From: Pseudomonadota bacterium
Lineage (GTDB): Bacteria > Pseudomonadota > Alphaproteobacteria > Rhizobiales > Hyphomicrobiaceae
Assembly (NCBI GenBank): GCA_023392135.1
Contig: JAEVZQ010000071.1
Coordinates: 1 to 6,198, forward strand
Direction: 5' to 3'
DNA: 6,198 nt
The translations under genes were made by a program, and so were the position numbers. A model generated the notes under the pieces. It had not been told where the DNA came from and searched no databases. It worked only from the letters and a program-made list of their open reading frames with translations. Shown here piece by piece: positions 1 to 5,589 of this stretch. Position 1 is the first letter of the stretch, and each line of letters opens with the position of its first letter.

Positions 1-472
1 CCGCGGCGATGAGCAGGTTGATCGCCTCGGTGAGCTGATCCTTGTCGACGGCGCTGGCGTCCGAGATATCGAAGTCGAGCCGGCTTTCTTCCGCACCGAT
101 CTGACCGCCGGTCACCGGGAACTTCACCAGCGCGCACAGCAGGTGCAGCGCCGTGTGCATGCGCATATGCTTGTGGCGCGCCTCCCAATCGAGCACGAGC
201 CGGATGCTGCTTCCGGCCTGCGGTATCGTCGCGCCTTCCGCCGGCACGTGGACGATGGTCGTCCGGTCTTCGTCATAGACCGTCGTGGCAATGGGGCAGA
301 GACCCGAGTCCACGACCTCGAGCCCGCCCCGGTCACCAGGTTGGCCGCCGGCGGTCGGATAGAAAATGGTCCGGTCGAGAATGATGCCGCCGCGATCATT
401 GATAGCGAGCACGGTGGCGGTGCAGTCGCGCAGGTAGGCGTCTGCGCGGTAGAGCGGTTCGGTGGTGGGCAT
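1..472 (-). CDS. alaX: Alanyl-tRNA editing protein, AlaX family (C-terminus cut off by window edge)
   Basis: A free-standing editing-domain protein that, by family, hydrolyses mischarged tRNA(Ala) (mainly Ser-tRNA, possibly Gly-tRNA) in the cytoplasm as a backup to AlaRS proofreading. 157 residues are visible. Residues 37-49 read FYPTAGGQPGDRG, the glycine-rich motif shared with the AlaRS editing region. Residues 106-112 read HTALHLL, holding the first two zinc ligands (H106, H110) of the HxxxH...CxxxH site; the second half of the site lies outside the window. The N-terminal beta-rich part before the HxxxH motif suggests the AlaX-M rather than the short AlaX-S type. The ATG at 472 is the first possible start: an in-frame TAG lies two codons upstream. 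It begins 17 nt after the cysK stop and has no clear Shine-Dalgarno sequence, so translation coupled to cysK is likely (inference). Family identification is firm; amino-acid specificity is not visible. Confidence 0.93.
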   Translation of the reverse strand, partial: MPTTEPLYRADAYLRDCTATVLAINDRGGIILDRTIFYPTAGGQPGDRGGLEVVDSGLCPIATTVYDEDRTTIVHVPAEGATIPQAGSSIRLVLDWEARHKHMRMHTALHLLCALVKFPVTGGQIGAEESRLDFDISDASAVDKDQLTEAINLLIAA

Positions 473-489
473 GGGCTATATGCTTTGAT

Positions 490-1539
490 TCAGGCTTGCT
501 CGGGATCGACGAAAACGGACGGAATGTCCTGCCGCTGGTTCTCCAGCCACGATGGAACGGGCAGACCTTTGCTGCGCAGGAAGGGTGGATCGAAGAGCTT
601 CGACTGGTAACGGGTGCCGTAATCCGCCAGGATCGTCACGATGGTGTGCCCCGGACCCATTTGGCGGGCAAGGCGGATCGCGCCTGCAACATTCACCCCC
701 GAGGAGGGGCCGACGCACAGGCCTTCCTCCTGGAGGAGCTGGAAGACGATGCTGACCGCCTCCGCGTCCTCGATAAGCCAGGCGTGATCGACCTCGATGC
801 CTTCCAAATTCCTGGTGATCCGGCCCTGCCCGATGCCCTCGGTGATCGAGCTGCCCTCGGCCTTCAGCTCGCCTGTCGTGTAATAGCTGAAGAGTGACGC
901 CCCTGGCGGGTCGGCGAGGCCAATCTGAATGTCCTTGCGCTTGGCTTTCAATCCCATCGAGACGCCGCCCAGTGTCCCGCCGGACCCCACGGCGCAGGCA
1001 AAGCCGTCGACCCTGCCCCCGGTCTGATTCCAGATTTCGTCGGCCGTCGTGTCGATATGCGCCTGGCGGTTGGCAACGTTGTCGAACTGGTTTGCCCAGA
1101 TGGCGCCGTCGGGCTCCGTTTTGGCGAGCGCTTCGGCGAGGCGCGCCGAATACTTCACGTAGTTGTTCGGGTTCTTGTAGGGGACCGCGGGCACCGCGAT
1201 GAGCGTAGCGCCGAGCAGCCGGAGGGCGTCCTTCTTCTCCTGCGACTGGGTCTCCGGGATCACGATGACCGAGCGGAAGCCCATTGCGGCGCCGATCAGC
1301 GTCAGGCCGATCCCGGTGTTTCCCGCCGTGCCCTCCACGATCGTACCGCCCGGCCGCAAGGCCCCGCGCGCGACCGCGTCACGAATGATGTAGAGCGCAG
1401 CGCGGTCTTTCACGGACTGGCCGGGGTTCATGAACTCTGCCTTGCCGAGGATCGTGCAGCCCGTTTCCTCGGATGCGCGTCTCAACCTGATCAGGGGCGT
1501 GTGGCCAATGGCGTCGGCAACGCTCGAGGCGACTGTCAA
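490..1539 (-). CDS. cysK: PLP-dependent cysteine synthase (O-acetylserine sulfhydrylase family, Mcy1-like branch)
   Basis: 349 residues, fold-type II PLP enzyme, expected to make L-cysteine from O-acetylserine and sulfide in the cytoplasm. Visible motifs: NPGQSVKDRAA (38-48) with the PLP-binding lysine K44; EGTAGNTG (69-76), the substrate-carboxylate loop; QFDN (151-154); GSGGT (186-190 region), the PLP-phosphate loop; ADPPG (209-213); SSITEGIGQGR (230-240); and GPSSG (277-281), which contains the serine near the pyridine nitrogen. TAGNTG in place of TSGNTG, together with ADPPG and the EGIGQGR segment, recalls the fungal mitochondrial cysteine synthase branch (yeast Mcy1) more than enterobacterial CysK. 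About 30 extra C-terminal residues follow the catalytic core. The start is TTG at 1539: a strong GGAGGT lies 6 nt upstream, an in-frame TGA occurs at 1566-1564, and no ATG or GTG lies between. It probably forms an operon with the editing gene downstream. Activity on other O-activated serines, or a cystathionine synthase-type reaction, cannot be excluded. Confidence 0.92.
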   Translation of the reverse strand: MTVASSVADAIGHTPLIRLRRASEETGCTILGKAEFMNPGQSVKDRAALYIIRDAVARGALRPGGTIVEGTAGNTGIGLTLIGAAMGFRSVIVIPETQSQEKKDALRLLGATLIAVPAVPYKNPNNYVKYSARLAEALAKTEPDGAIWANQFDNVANRQAHIDTTADEIWNQTGGRVDGFACAVGSGGTLGGVSMGLKAKRKDIQIGLADPPGASLFSYYTTGELKAEGSSITEGIGQGRITRNLEGIEVDHAWLIEDAEAVSIVFQLLQEEGLCVGPSSGVNVAGAIRLARQMGPGHTIVTILADYGTRYQSKLFDPPFLRSKGLPVPSWLENQRQDIPSVFVDPEQA

Positions 1540-1545
1540 GGGGAC

Positions 1546-1551
1546 ACCTCC
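1546..1551 (-). promoter_or_regulatory. Ribosome binding site that decides the TTG start of cysK
   Basis: On the minus strand the sequence reads GGAGGT, a near-perfect anti-16S match, followed by a 6-nt spacer (GTCCCC) and the TTG at 1539. No other initiation codon lies between the upstream in-frame stop and this TTG, and the conserved IGHTPLIRL segment starts only ten residues in, so the rare start codon is well supported. Confidence 0.8.
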
Positions 1552-1590
1552 GGGGTTTGCTGCTCAGCGGAGCTGTACTGAGGAAGCCAG

Positions 1591-1619
1591 AGCCTAACCG
1601 CCGCTCCCACTGCCCGCAA
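1591..1619 (-). promoter_or_regulatory. Weak sigma-70-like promoter candidate for cysK-alaX
   Basis: On the minus strand TTGCGG (1619-1614) and TAGGCT (1596-1591) are separated by 17 nt. Each hexamer matches the housekeeping consensus at only three of six positions. The predicted transcription start would give a leader of about 45 nt before the TTG at 1539. The spacing and position fit, but matches this weak occur by chance. Confidence 0.2.
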
Positions 1620-1731
1620 GCACTGCTGGCTCCTCGGCCGTTAACTACTTCGTAAGCATTCGGAGCCCAGTAGATATCTCTGGCAGACGCCGGCAGGCTT
1701 ATTGCAGAGTGCGCAATATCCTAGAACAGAA

Positions 1732-1747
1732 TATCCGAAAACGGATA
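1732..1747. repeat. Perfect 6-bp inverted repeat, TATCCG-aaaa-CGGATA
   Basis: TATCCG (1732-1737) and CGGATA (1742-1747) flank an AAAA spacer, 26 nt before the ATG at 1774. A related AATATCC word occurs at 1715-1721 and again at 1730-1736, 15 nt apart. It could be a small RNA hairpin in the leader of the small gene or a dimeric operator between the divergent genes. The sequence does not distinguish these, and chance is possible. Confidence 0.35.
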
Positions 1748-1773
1748 AACTTGCTCCGAGGAAGCACACCAAG

Positions 1774-1914
1774 ATGATACGCTTGCCACTGCTGGTAGCC
1801 GGAGTGCTCTGCGCTTACCAGTTCTGGCCATATATTCAGTCCGACGAGCGGCTGATGTGGGCCGCTCTCCTTCCTGCTGTCTACTTTGTCGGCATGTGGG
1901 CGCTCGATTCCTGA
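1774..1914 (+). CDS. Small membrane protein candidate, 46 residues, function unknown
   Basis: I do not recognise a family. From the ATG at 1774 the product has two hydrophobic stretches, roughly residues 4-21 and 28-43, joined by a short charged turn containing QSDERL. This would be a small membrane hairpin with both ends on the same side. The residue before the first segment is Arg and the C-terminus is DS. A purine-rich GAGGAAG (1758-1764) lies about 9 nt upstream and could be the ribosome binding site. The frame stays open upstream to a TTG at 1702, but those 24 extra residues are polar, lack a ribosome site and cover the inverted repeat, so ATG 1774 is preferred. GC3 is about 70 percent, lower than in the clear genes. 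The stop codon sits inside a stem-loop and faces the FecR-domain gene tail to tail. It may be a real gene or a chance hydrophobic frame. Confidence 0.5.
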   Translation: MIRLPLLVAGVLCAYQFWPYIQSDERLMWAALLPAVYFVGMWALDS

Positions 1915-1919
1915 GCGCC
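1899..1919. terminator. GC-rich stem-loop at the convergent gene ends
   Basis: GGCGCTC (1899-1905) and GAGCGCC (1913-1919) form a perfect 7-bp stem with a 7-nt loop. It covers the last codons and TGA of the small plus-strand gene and lies 10 nt beyond the stop of the FecR-domain gene on the other strand. The position is right for a shared bidirectional terminator. Neither strand has a U-tract after the stem, so it is not a canonical intrinsic terminator; it could instead protect RNA ends. Confidence 0.4.
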
Positions 1920-1929
1920 TCGCATTCAG

Positions 1930-2595
1930 CTACTTGAACGCCACCGTGAGCAGCGACTCGTTGGCGCGCGCCTTGGGCCAGACGCTCGGTTTCTCCGGCG
2001 CACTGAGGCGGTCCGCCACGAAGGTGCCGAGCCTCTTGCGGTCGAGCATGACCAGGCCCGCGTCGTTCCGCACGTCGACCTTGCCCTTGAGCACGAGGAC
2101 CGCGAGCTTGTCGCCGATGGGGCCGCTCCACAAGTCGACCCCGCGCGCGCTGATGGTGGCCGCCGCGGTGCGCACCTCCACGCGCTTGCTCGGCGCTTCC
2201 TTCGGCTTGGCCGCAACGAGCCGGATGGCTCCGCGCACGAGATCGAGGATCAGGGCGCCGCTGCGGCGGCCTTCCTCGCGCATGAAGTCGGCAACGACGA
2301 GCAGCGCGTTCTCGCCGACCGCCAGCCGGCTACCATCGTTGAATGAGAGGATCACGCGGGAGCCTGGACCCGTCGAGAGTTGATCGCGACGGGTGATGGT
2401 GTGCCCGGCCGTTATGTCGTTGATCAGGACGCCGTTGCGTTCGATCTGGACCTGGCCCCGCGCTCGCTCGATGGTGCCGACCCGATCGCGGGTATCGGCC
2501 GGCCGGTCGGTGGCGGCGAGGGAGGCTGCGGAGAGGAGGGTGACAACGCAAGCGCCAACTGTAGCAAAGCGGCGAGTTCCGGAAAGTGTGAGCAT
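1930..2595 (-). CDS. Secreted FecR-domain protein
   Basis: 221 residues from the ATG at 2595. Residues 1-28 look like a Sec signal peptide: Arg-Arg at 8-9, hydrophobic core about 11-27, and an SLA-A cleavage site near 27-28. The mature part is a FecR domain: GTIERARGQVQIERNG (40-55), then an AGHTITRRDQLSTGPGSRV stretch (63-81), FNDGSRLAVGENALL (85-99), and a second half with VEVRTAAATISARGVDLW (139-156) and LVLKGKVDVRN (167-177). These match the usual pattern of a G-V-x-V start, the Tg-x-gsrv-l-f-x-DGS core and a vRT-x-xa-i-x-xrG repeat. No cytoplasmic anti-sigma part, TonB receptor or ECF sigma gene is nearby, so this is probably a stand-alone periplasmic or surface protein, not a FecIR-type regulator. 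A GGGGGA element lies 9 nt before this ATG. An ATG 11 codons upstream (2628) is possible but would lengthen the signal peptide n-region. Role unknown. Confidence 0.87.
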   Translation of the reverse strand: MLTLSGTRRFATVGACVVTLLSAASLAATDRPADTRDRVGTIERARGQVQIERNGVLINDITAGHTITRRDQLSTGPGSRVILSFNDGSRLAVGENALLVVADFMREEGRRSGALILDLVRGAIRLVAAKPKEAPSKRVEVRTAAATISARGVDLWSGPIGDKLAVLVLKGKVDVRNDAGLVMLDRKRLGTFVADRLSAPEKPSVWPKARANESLLTVAFK

Positions 2596-2675
2596 TAAGG
2601 TGCGTCCCCCTGTGCTGAGTTGCGTCATGTGTCCTCGCGGACACCCCTCCCGAATCGCACGCGCCAACTTCTCCA

Positions 2676-2705
2676 TTGATCTTATGGGACTTGGCCAGAT
2701 ATATG
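2676..2705 (+). promoter_or_regulatory. Sigma-70-like promoter candidate ahead of tRNA-Leu
   Basis: TTGATC (2676-2681) and TATATG (2700-2705) are separated by 18 nt; each matches the consensus at four of six positions. It points toward the tRNA, which begins about 125 nt after the likely start site, and it sits in the AT-richest part of the gap between the divergent FecR-domain gene and the tRNA. A closer promoter cannot be excluded. Confidence 0.3.
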
Positions 2706-2837
2706 TCCGCGGGCCTTTAAATGCATACGAGGTGGCAGGGAACGCCGTGCCGGCGTGCGCCTTCGCGGCCTCGCGAGGCATTATGGGGTTTGCTGCGCGT
2801 GGGAGGCGGCACGGCTGCCTGCCGGGCGCAATGCGCT

Positions 2838-2922
2838 GCGGGCGTGGTGAAACTGGTAGACACGCCAGATTTAGGTTCTGGTGGCCTCGGCCGTGGGGGT
2901 TCAAGTCCCTCCGCCCGCACCA
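2838..2922 (+). tRNA. tRNA-Leu (anticodon UAG), CCA end encoded
   Basis: 85 nt with a complete cloverleaf. The acceptor stem pairs GCGGGCG (2838-2844) with CGCCCGC (2912-2918), then discriminator A and an encoded CCA (2920-2922). The D stem pairs GTG (2847-2849) with CAC (2861-2863). The anticodon stem pairs CCAGA (2865-2869) with TCTGG (2877-2881), and the loop TTTAGGT places TAG at 2872-2874. A long variable arm (about 2882-2894) marks a class II tRNA. The T stem is GGGGG/CCCTC with loop TTCAAGT. Class II form, anticodon UAG and discriminator A all give leucine; it reads CUA and, by wobble, other CUN codons. It lies 101 nt before tig on the same strand, with no evident terminator between, so processing from a joint transcript is possible. 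Confidence 0.97.
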
Positions 2923-3023
2923 CGCGGCGAGACGGAGAGTTTGTGGCGGGCGCTGGCCGGATGTCGGTGCGGGCGCGCCGCGAGGTGTGCGAGACAGGTT
3001 ATTCCAGGCGGGTTGTCAGGTTC

Positions 3024-4373
3024 ATGCAGGTAACGGAAACGCATTCGGACGGCTTGAAGCGCCAGCTCAAGGTCGTGGTCGACGCCGGTGAGATCGGCGC
3101 CAAGTTCGACGCCAGGCTGGACGAGATCAAGGACCGGGTTCAGCTCAAGGGCTTCCGCAAGGGGAAGGTCCCCGTTCAGCACCTGAAGAAGGTGTTCGGT
3201 CGTTCCGTCATGGGCGAGGTCCTGCAGCAGACGATCGAGGAGAAGAGCCGCGAGGCGCTTGACGAGCGCAAGGAGCGTCCGGCGATCCAGCCGCAGATCG
3301 ACCTGCCCGAGGATCAGCAGGAGATCGAGAAGGTGATGTCCGGGCAGGCCGACCTGTCGTTCGGCATGTCCTTCGAGGTTCTGCCCGAAATCAACGTGAT
3401 CGACTTTTCCGAGCTGCAGCTCGAGAAGCTCACTGCCGATGTCGATGACAGCGCGATCGAGCAGGCCATCAGTCAGCTGGTCGACCGCAGCACGAGCTAC
3501 GAGGTCACCGAGGGCCGTGTCGCTGAGGACGGCGACAGGCTGACCATCGACTTCGTCGGCAAGATCGGTGACGAGCCGTTCGAGGGCGGCGCAGGCGAGG
3601 GCGTGAACATCGTGCTCGGCCAGGGCGGCTTCATCCCCGGTTTCGAGGACGGCCTCAAGGGTGCCAAGGCCGGTGATGACCGCACGGTCACGGCCACGTT
3701 CCCGGAAGGCTATCCGGAGAAGTCGCTGGCGGGCAAGGAGGCGACCTTCGACGTCAAGGTGAAGGAAGTCGCCGTTCCGAAGAAGCCTGAGGTCGACGAC
3801 GAGTTCGCCAAGAATCTCGGCGCCGAGAGCCTTGAGAAGCTGCGCGAGCTCGTGACCGAGCAGATCCGGCGCGAGTACGACCAGGCTTCCCGCGCCAAAC
3901 TGAAGCGGGCGCTGCTGGACGAGCTGGAGAAACGGCACGATTTCGCGCTGCCGCCGACGCTGGTCGACCGGGAGTTCGAGGGAATTTGGCGCCAAGTGAC
4001 GCAGGGCCTCGAGCAGGCCGGCCGGACCTTCGAGGACGAGGGCAAGACCGAGGAGCAGGCCAAGGAAGAGTACCGCAAGATCGCCGAGCGCAGGGTCCGC
4101 CTCGGGCTGGTGCTCGGCGAGGTCGGCGAGAAGAGCGAGATTCAGGTCTCCCAGGACGAGATGCGCCGGGCACTCGTGGAGCAGGCCCGTCAGTATCCGG
4201 GCCAGGAGCGGCTCGTCTACGAGTTCTATGAGAAGAACCCCGGCGCCATCGCCGAGCTGCGCGCGCCCATTTTCGAGGAGAAGGTCGTTGATCACATCCT
4301 GGGGCAGGCCAAGCTCGAGGAGAAGAAGGTCGACCGGGAAGAGCTGTTCAAGCCTGAGCCGGACGAGGAGTGA
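3024..4373 (+). CDS. tig: Trigger factor, ribosome-associated chaperone and peptidyl-prolyl isomerase
   Basis: 449 residues, a typical family length. Trigger factor binds ribosomal protein L23 at the exit tunnel and shields nascent chains. The N-terminal ribosome-binding domain (about 1-115) contains the signature GFRKGKVP (43-50). The FKBP-like PPIase domain spans about 160-250, with DRLTIDFVGKIGDEPFEGG (171-189) and the GQGGFIPGFEDGLKG stretch (199-213). The helical C-terminal chaperone arms follow (about 260-425) and end in an acidic tail, KPEPDEE. ATG 3024 is chosen because MQVTETHSDGLKRQLKV matches the usual trigger factor N-terminus; the frame stays open upstream, but that stretch only translates the tRNA-Leu gene. 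The ribosome site is weak: AGGCGGG about 12 nt upstream, or AGG very close to the ATG. It heads the tig-clpP-clpX cluster, with 207 nt before clpP. Confidence 0.97.
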   Translation: MQVTETHSDGLKRQLKVVVDAGEIGAKFDARLDEIKDRVQLKGFRKGKVPVQHLKKVFGRSVMGEVLQQTIEEKSREALDERKERPAIQPQIDLPEDQQEIEKVMSGQADLSFGMSFEVLPEINVIDFSELQLEKLTADVDDSAIEQAISQLVDRSTSYEVTEGRVAEDGDRLTIDFVGKIGDEPFEGGAGEGVNIVLGQGGFIPGFEDGLKGAKAGDDRTVTATFPEGYPEKSLAGKEATFDVKVKEVAVPKKPEVDDEFAKNLGAESLEKLRELVTEQIRREYDQASRAKLKRALLDELEKRHDFALPPTLVDREFEGIWRQVTQGLEQAGRTFEDEGKTEEQAKEEYRKIAERRVRLGLVLGEVGEKSEIQVSQDEMRRALVEQARQYPGQERLVYEFYEKNPGAIAELRAPIFEEKVVDHILGQAKLEEKKVDREELFKPEPDEE

Positions 4374-4580
4374 TGCGGCACTAATGCGTGGGCGGGGACT
4401 GTTGCTTTCGTGGGCGCAGCCGTCTACCTGAAGTTGAGAACGACCCAAGTGATGGCCGTTCGATGGGTGGGGGGCGACAACTCCCGCACGCCGCACTAGA
4501 TATTGCTCATTGTTTCTTTTCCGGACAGAACATCGGCGGGCGCCTCACGAGCGGGGCCCGCAAACAGGAGGCACGACCCC
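4374..4580 (+). other. tig-clpP spacer, probable clpP leader
   Basis: 207 nt without a supportable gene. No U-tailed hairpin follows tig. An AT-rich patch occurs at about 4497-4520, and GCGGGC (4536-4541) can pair with GCCCGC (4556-4561) across a 14-nt loop just before the clpP ribosome site. GCGACA (4474-4479) with TAGATA (4497-4502) at 17-nt spacing is only a very weak promoter match. I see no heat-shock (sigma-32) promoter that I would call. Confidence 0.4.
4566..4571 (+). promoter_or_regulatory. Ribosome binding site that decides the clpP start
   Basis: A full AGGAGG is followed by a 9-nt spacer and the ATG at 4581. The frame is open further upstream to about 4503, but only this ATG has a ribosome site, and it gives a product of normal ClpP length. 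Confidence 0.85.
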
Positions 4581-5225
4581 ATGCGCGACCCCGTCAGCAC
4601 ATTGACCAACACATTCTGGCCAATGGTGGTCGAGCAGACGACCCGCGGCGAGCGCGGCTATGACCTGCCCTCACGACTGCTGAAAGAGCGGATCATCTTC
4701 GTGACCGGCCCAATCGAGGACCAGTCCGCGGCTTCGATCTGCATGCAGCTCCTCTTTCTCGAGGCGGAGAACCCGAAGAAAGAGATTTCCATGTACATCA
4801 ACTCGCCGGGTGGCGTGGTGACCTCGGGCATGGCCATCTATGACACGATGCAGTTCATCCGCCCGCCGGTGGCGACGCTGTGCATCGGTCAGGCGGCCTC
4901 GATGGGCTCGCTGCTGCTCTGCGCCGGCGAGAAGGGCATGCGCTATGCCCTCTCCAACGCACGAATCATGGTTCACCAGCCCTCGGGCGGCTTCCAGGGC
5001 CAAGCGTCGGATATCGAGCGGCACGCCGAGGACATCGTCAAAATGAAGCGGCGGCTCAATGAGATCTACGTCAAGCATACCGGCCAGTCGTATGAGAATA
5101 TTGAACGCACGCTCGACCGTGACTACTTCATGACGGCTGAGCAGGCCTGCGAGTTCGGTCTGGTGGACCGCGTTCTGCTCAAGCGCGAGGAGTTCGAAGC
5201 TGCCGTCGAGACCAAAACCTCCTGA
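4581..5225 (+). CDS. clpP: ATP-dependent Clp protease proteolytic subunit ClpP
   Basis: 214 residues, a serine protease that assembles as a double heptameric ring and degrades proteins fed in by ClpX or ClpA in the cytoplasm. The catalytic triad is visible at the canonical spacing: S107 in GQAASMGS (103-110), H132 in MVHQPSGG (130-137) and D181 in [11 protein letters not shown] (179-189). The oxyanion-region motif INSPGG lies at 73-78, and LLFLEAENP (57-65) and YDTMQFI (87-93) are typical. Alignment of FWPMVVEQT with the mature E. coli start (LVPMVIEQT) suggests a short propeptide of about ten residues, removed by self-processing (inference). The start follows a strong AGGAGG. clpX follows on the same strand, but only after 364 nt, so co-transcription is uncertain. 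Confidence 0.98.
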   Translation: MRDPVSTLTNTFWPMVVEQTTRGERGYDLPSRLLKERIIFVTGPIEDQSAASICMQLLFLEAENPKKEISMYINSPGGVVTSGMAIYDTMQFIRPPVATLCIGQAASMGSLLLCAGEKGMRYALSNARIMVHQPSGGFQGQASDIERHAEDIVKMKRRLNEIYVKHTGQSYENIERTLDRDYFMTAEQACEFGLVDRVLLKREEFEAAVETKTS

Positions 5226-5245
5226 GCTGGGGGCGATTCAGAAGG

Positions 5246-5261
5246 CAGTTGTCAGCAACTG
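5246..5261 (+). repeat. Stem-loop CAGTTG-tcag-CAACTG after clpP
   Basis: A perfect 6-bp stem with a 4-nt loop, 20 nt after the clpP stop. It is followed by GGGGAAGG, not a U-run, so it is not an intrinsic terminator by itself. It could act as a 3'-end stabilising structure for clpP mRNA. Confidence 0.45.
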
Positions 5262-5269
5262 GGGAAGGC

Positions 5270-5294
5270 GCCGCGCCGAACGAGCAGGCGCGGC
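5270..5294 (+). terminator. Strong GC stem-loop downstream of clpP, possible terminator or mRNA-end structure
   Basis: GCCGCGCC (5270-5277) pairs perfectly with GGCGCGGC (5287-5294) across a 9-nt loop, an all-GC 8-bp stem 44 nt after the clpP stop. It is the most stable simple hairpin in this gap. No U-tract follows (CCGAACGG), so termination would be non-canonical or Rho-assisted. Attenuation of read-through into clpX or protection of the clpP 3' end are alternatives. Confidence 0.45.
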
Positions 5295-5333
5295 CCGAAC
5301 GGACCGCATCATAGTTAAGACCTGTATTCCAAT

Positions 5334-5359
5334 CGGACGATCCGGGCCGCATTGCGGCC
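5334..5359. repeat. Two abutting inverted repeats in the clpP-clpX gap
   Basis: CGGA-cga-TCCG (5334-5344) is followed directly by GGCCGC-att-GCGGCC (5345-5359). Both are perfect with 3-nt loops; the second has a 6-bp all-GC stem. Together with the hairpins at 5246-5294 they make four stems in about 115 nt. No U-tract follows. Function unknown. Confidence 0.4.
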
Positions 5360-5589
5360 ACGTTGTGCCAACATCGTTTCCAGACCGGCACTTGTGCGAT
5401 GCTGCCGTGGTGTGGCGGCCACGACCCCGATGGATACGCCGAAAGGCCGATGTCGTTAATCCAATCTTGATCCCGACGCACTTAGCGTGCTCAGATCGGC
5501 TAAATGGATTCAGCGGTTGGTTGGCCACCGGCACGGTGCTCGTGGGAACTGAAATTTCTAGCGCCTTCCGGCGAGGGTGAGACGATCGA

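Larger units (their letters stand above)
5226..5589 (+). other. Long clpP-clpX intergenic region with multiple inverted repeats
   Basis: 364 nt with no gene I can support. The first third contains several perfect inverted repeats, listed separately. A 9-bp direct repeat GCGGCCACG occurs at 5354-5362 and 5415-5423. The part near clpX is AT-richer and holds TTGATC (5467-5472) and TCAGAT (5491-5496) 18 nt apart, a weak promoter candidate about 90 nt before the clpX start. A short plus-strand frame (5365-5580) has no ribosome site, a rare-start opening and an Arg/Trp-rich product, and I do not call it. In Caulobacter, clpP and clpX are also not simply adjacent (cicA lies between), so separate expression would not be surprising. 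Confidence 0.6.

Noticed and set aside
1702..1773. TTG-initiated extension of the small membrane protein
   Set aside because: No ribosome site before 1702. The added residues are polar and cover the inverted repeat; ATG 1774 with GAGGAAG upstream is better.
2768..2779. 12-bp perfect palindrome GCCTCGCGAGGC upstream of the tRNA
   Set aside because: Palindromes of this kind are frequent in GC-rich DNA. It has no loop and no partner copy, and no function is suggested.
2596..2904. Upstream extension of the FecR-domain frame to 2904
   Set aside because: It would overlap the tRNA and place about 100 residues before an evident signal peptide. ATG 2595 has a ribosome site and yields a normal secreted protein.
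2923..2982. Possible long-range stem CGCGGCG (2923-2929) with CGCCGCG (2976-2982) after the tRNA
   Set aside because: The loop is 46 nt, there is no U-tract, and such GC words pair by chance at this composition.
2721..3023. In-frame N-terminal extension of trigger factor by 101 residues
   Set aside because: The extension translates the tRNA-Leu gene, giving the well-known spurious KLVDTPDLGSG-type peptide. The normal trigger factor N-terminus begins at ATG 3024.
2901..4496. 531-codon open frame on the minus strand opposite tig
   Set aside because: Long antisense frames are common in GC-rich genes with strong codon bias. The Leu/Asp-rich product matches no family I know and lies opposite a certain gene.
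4503..4580. Upstream extension of clpP
   Set aside because: It lacks a ribosome site and is not ClpP-like, while AGGAGG immediately precedes ATG 4581.
5365..5580. 71-codon plus-strand frame between clpP and clpX
   Set aside because: No ribosome site, atypical composition, no recognisable motif, and it overlaps the repeat-rich region.
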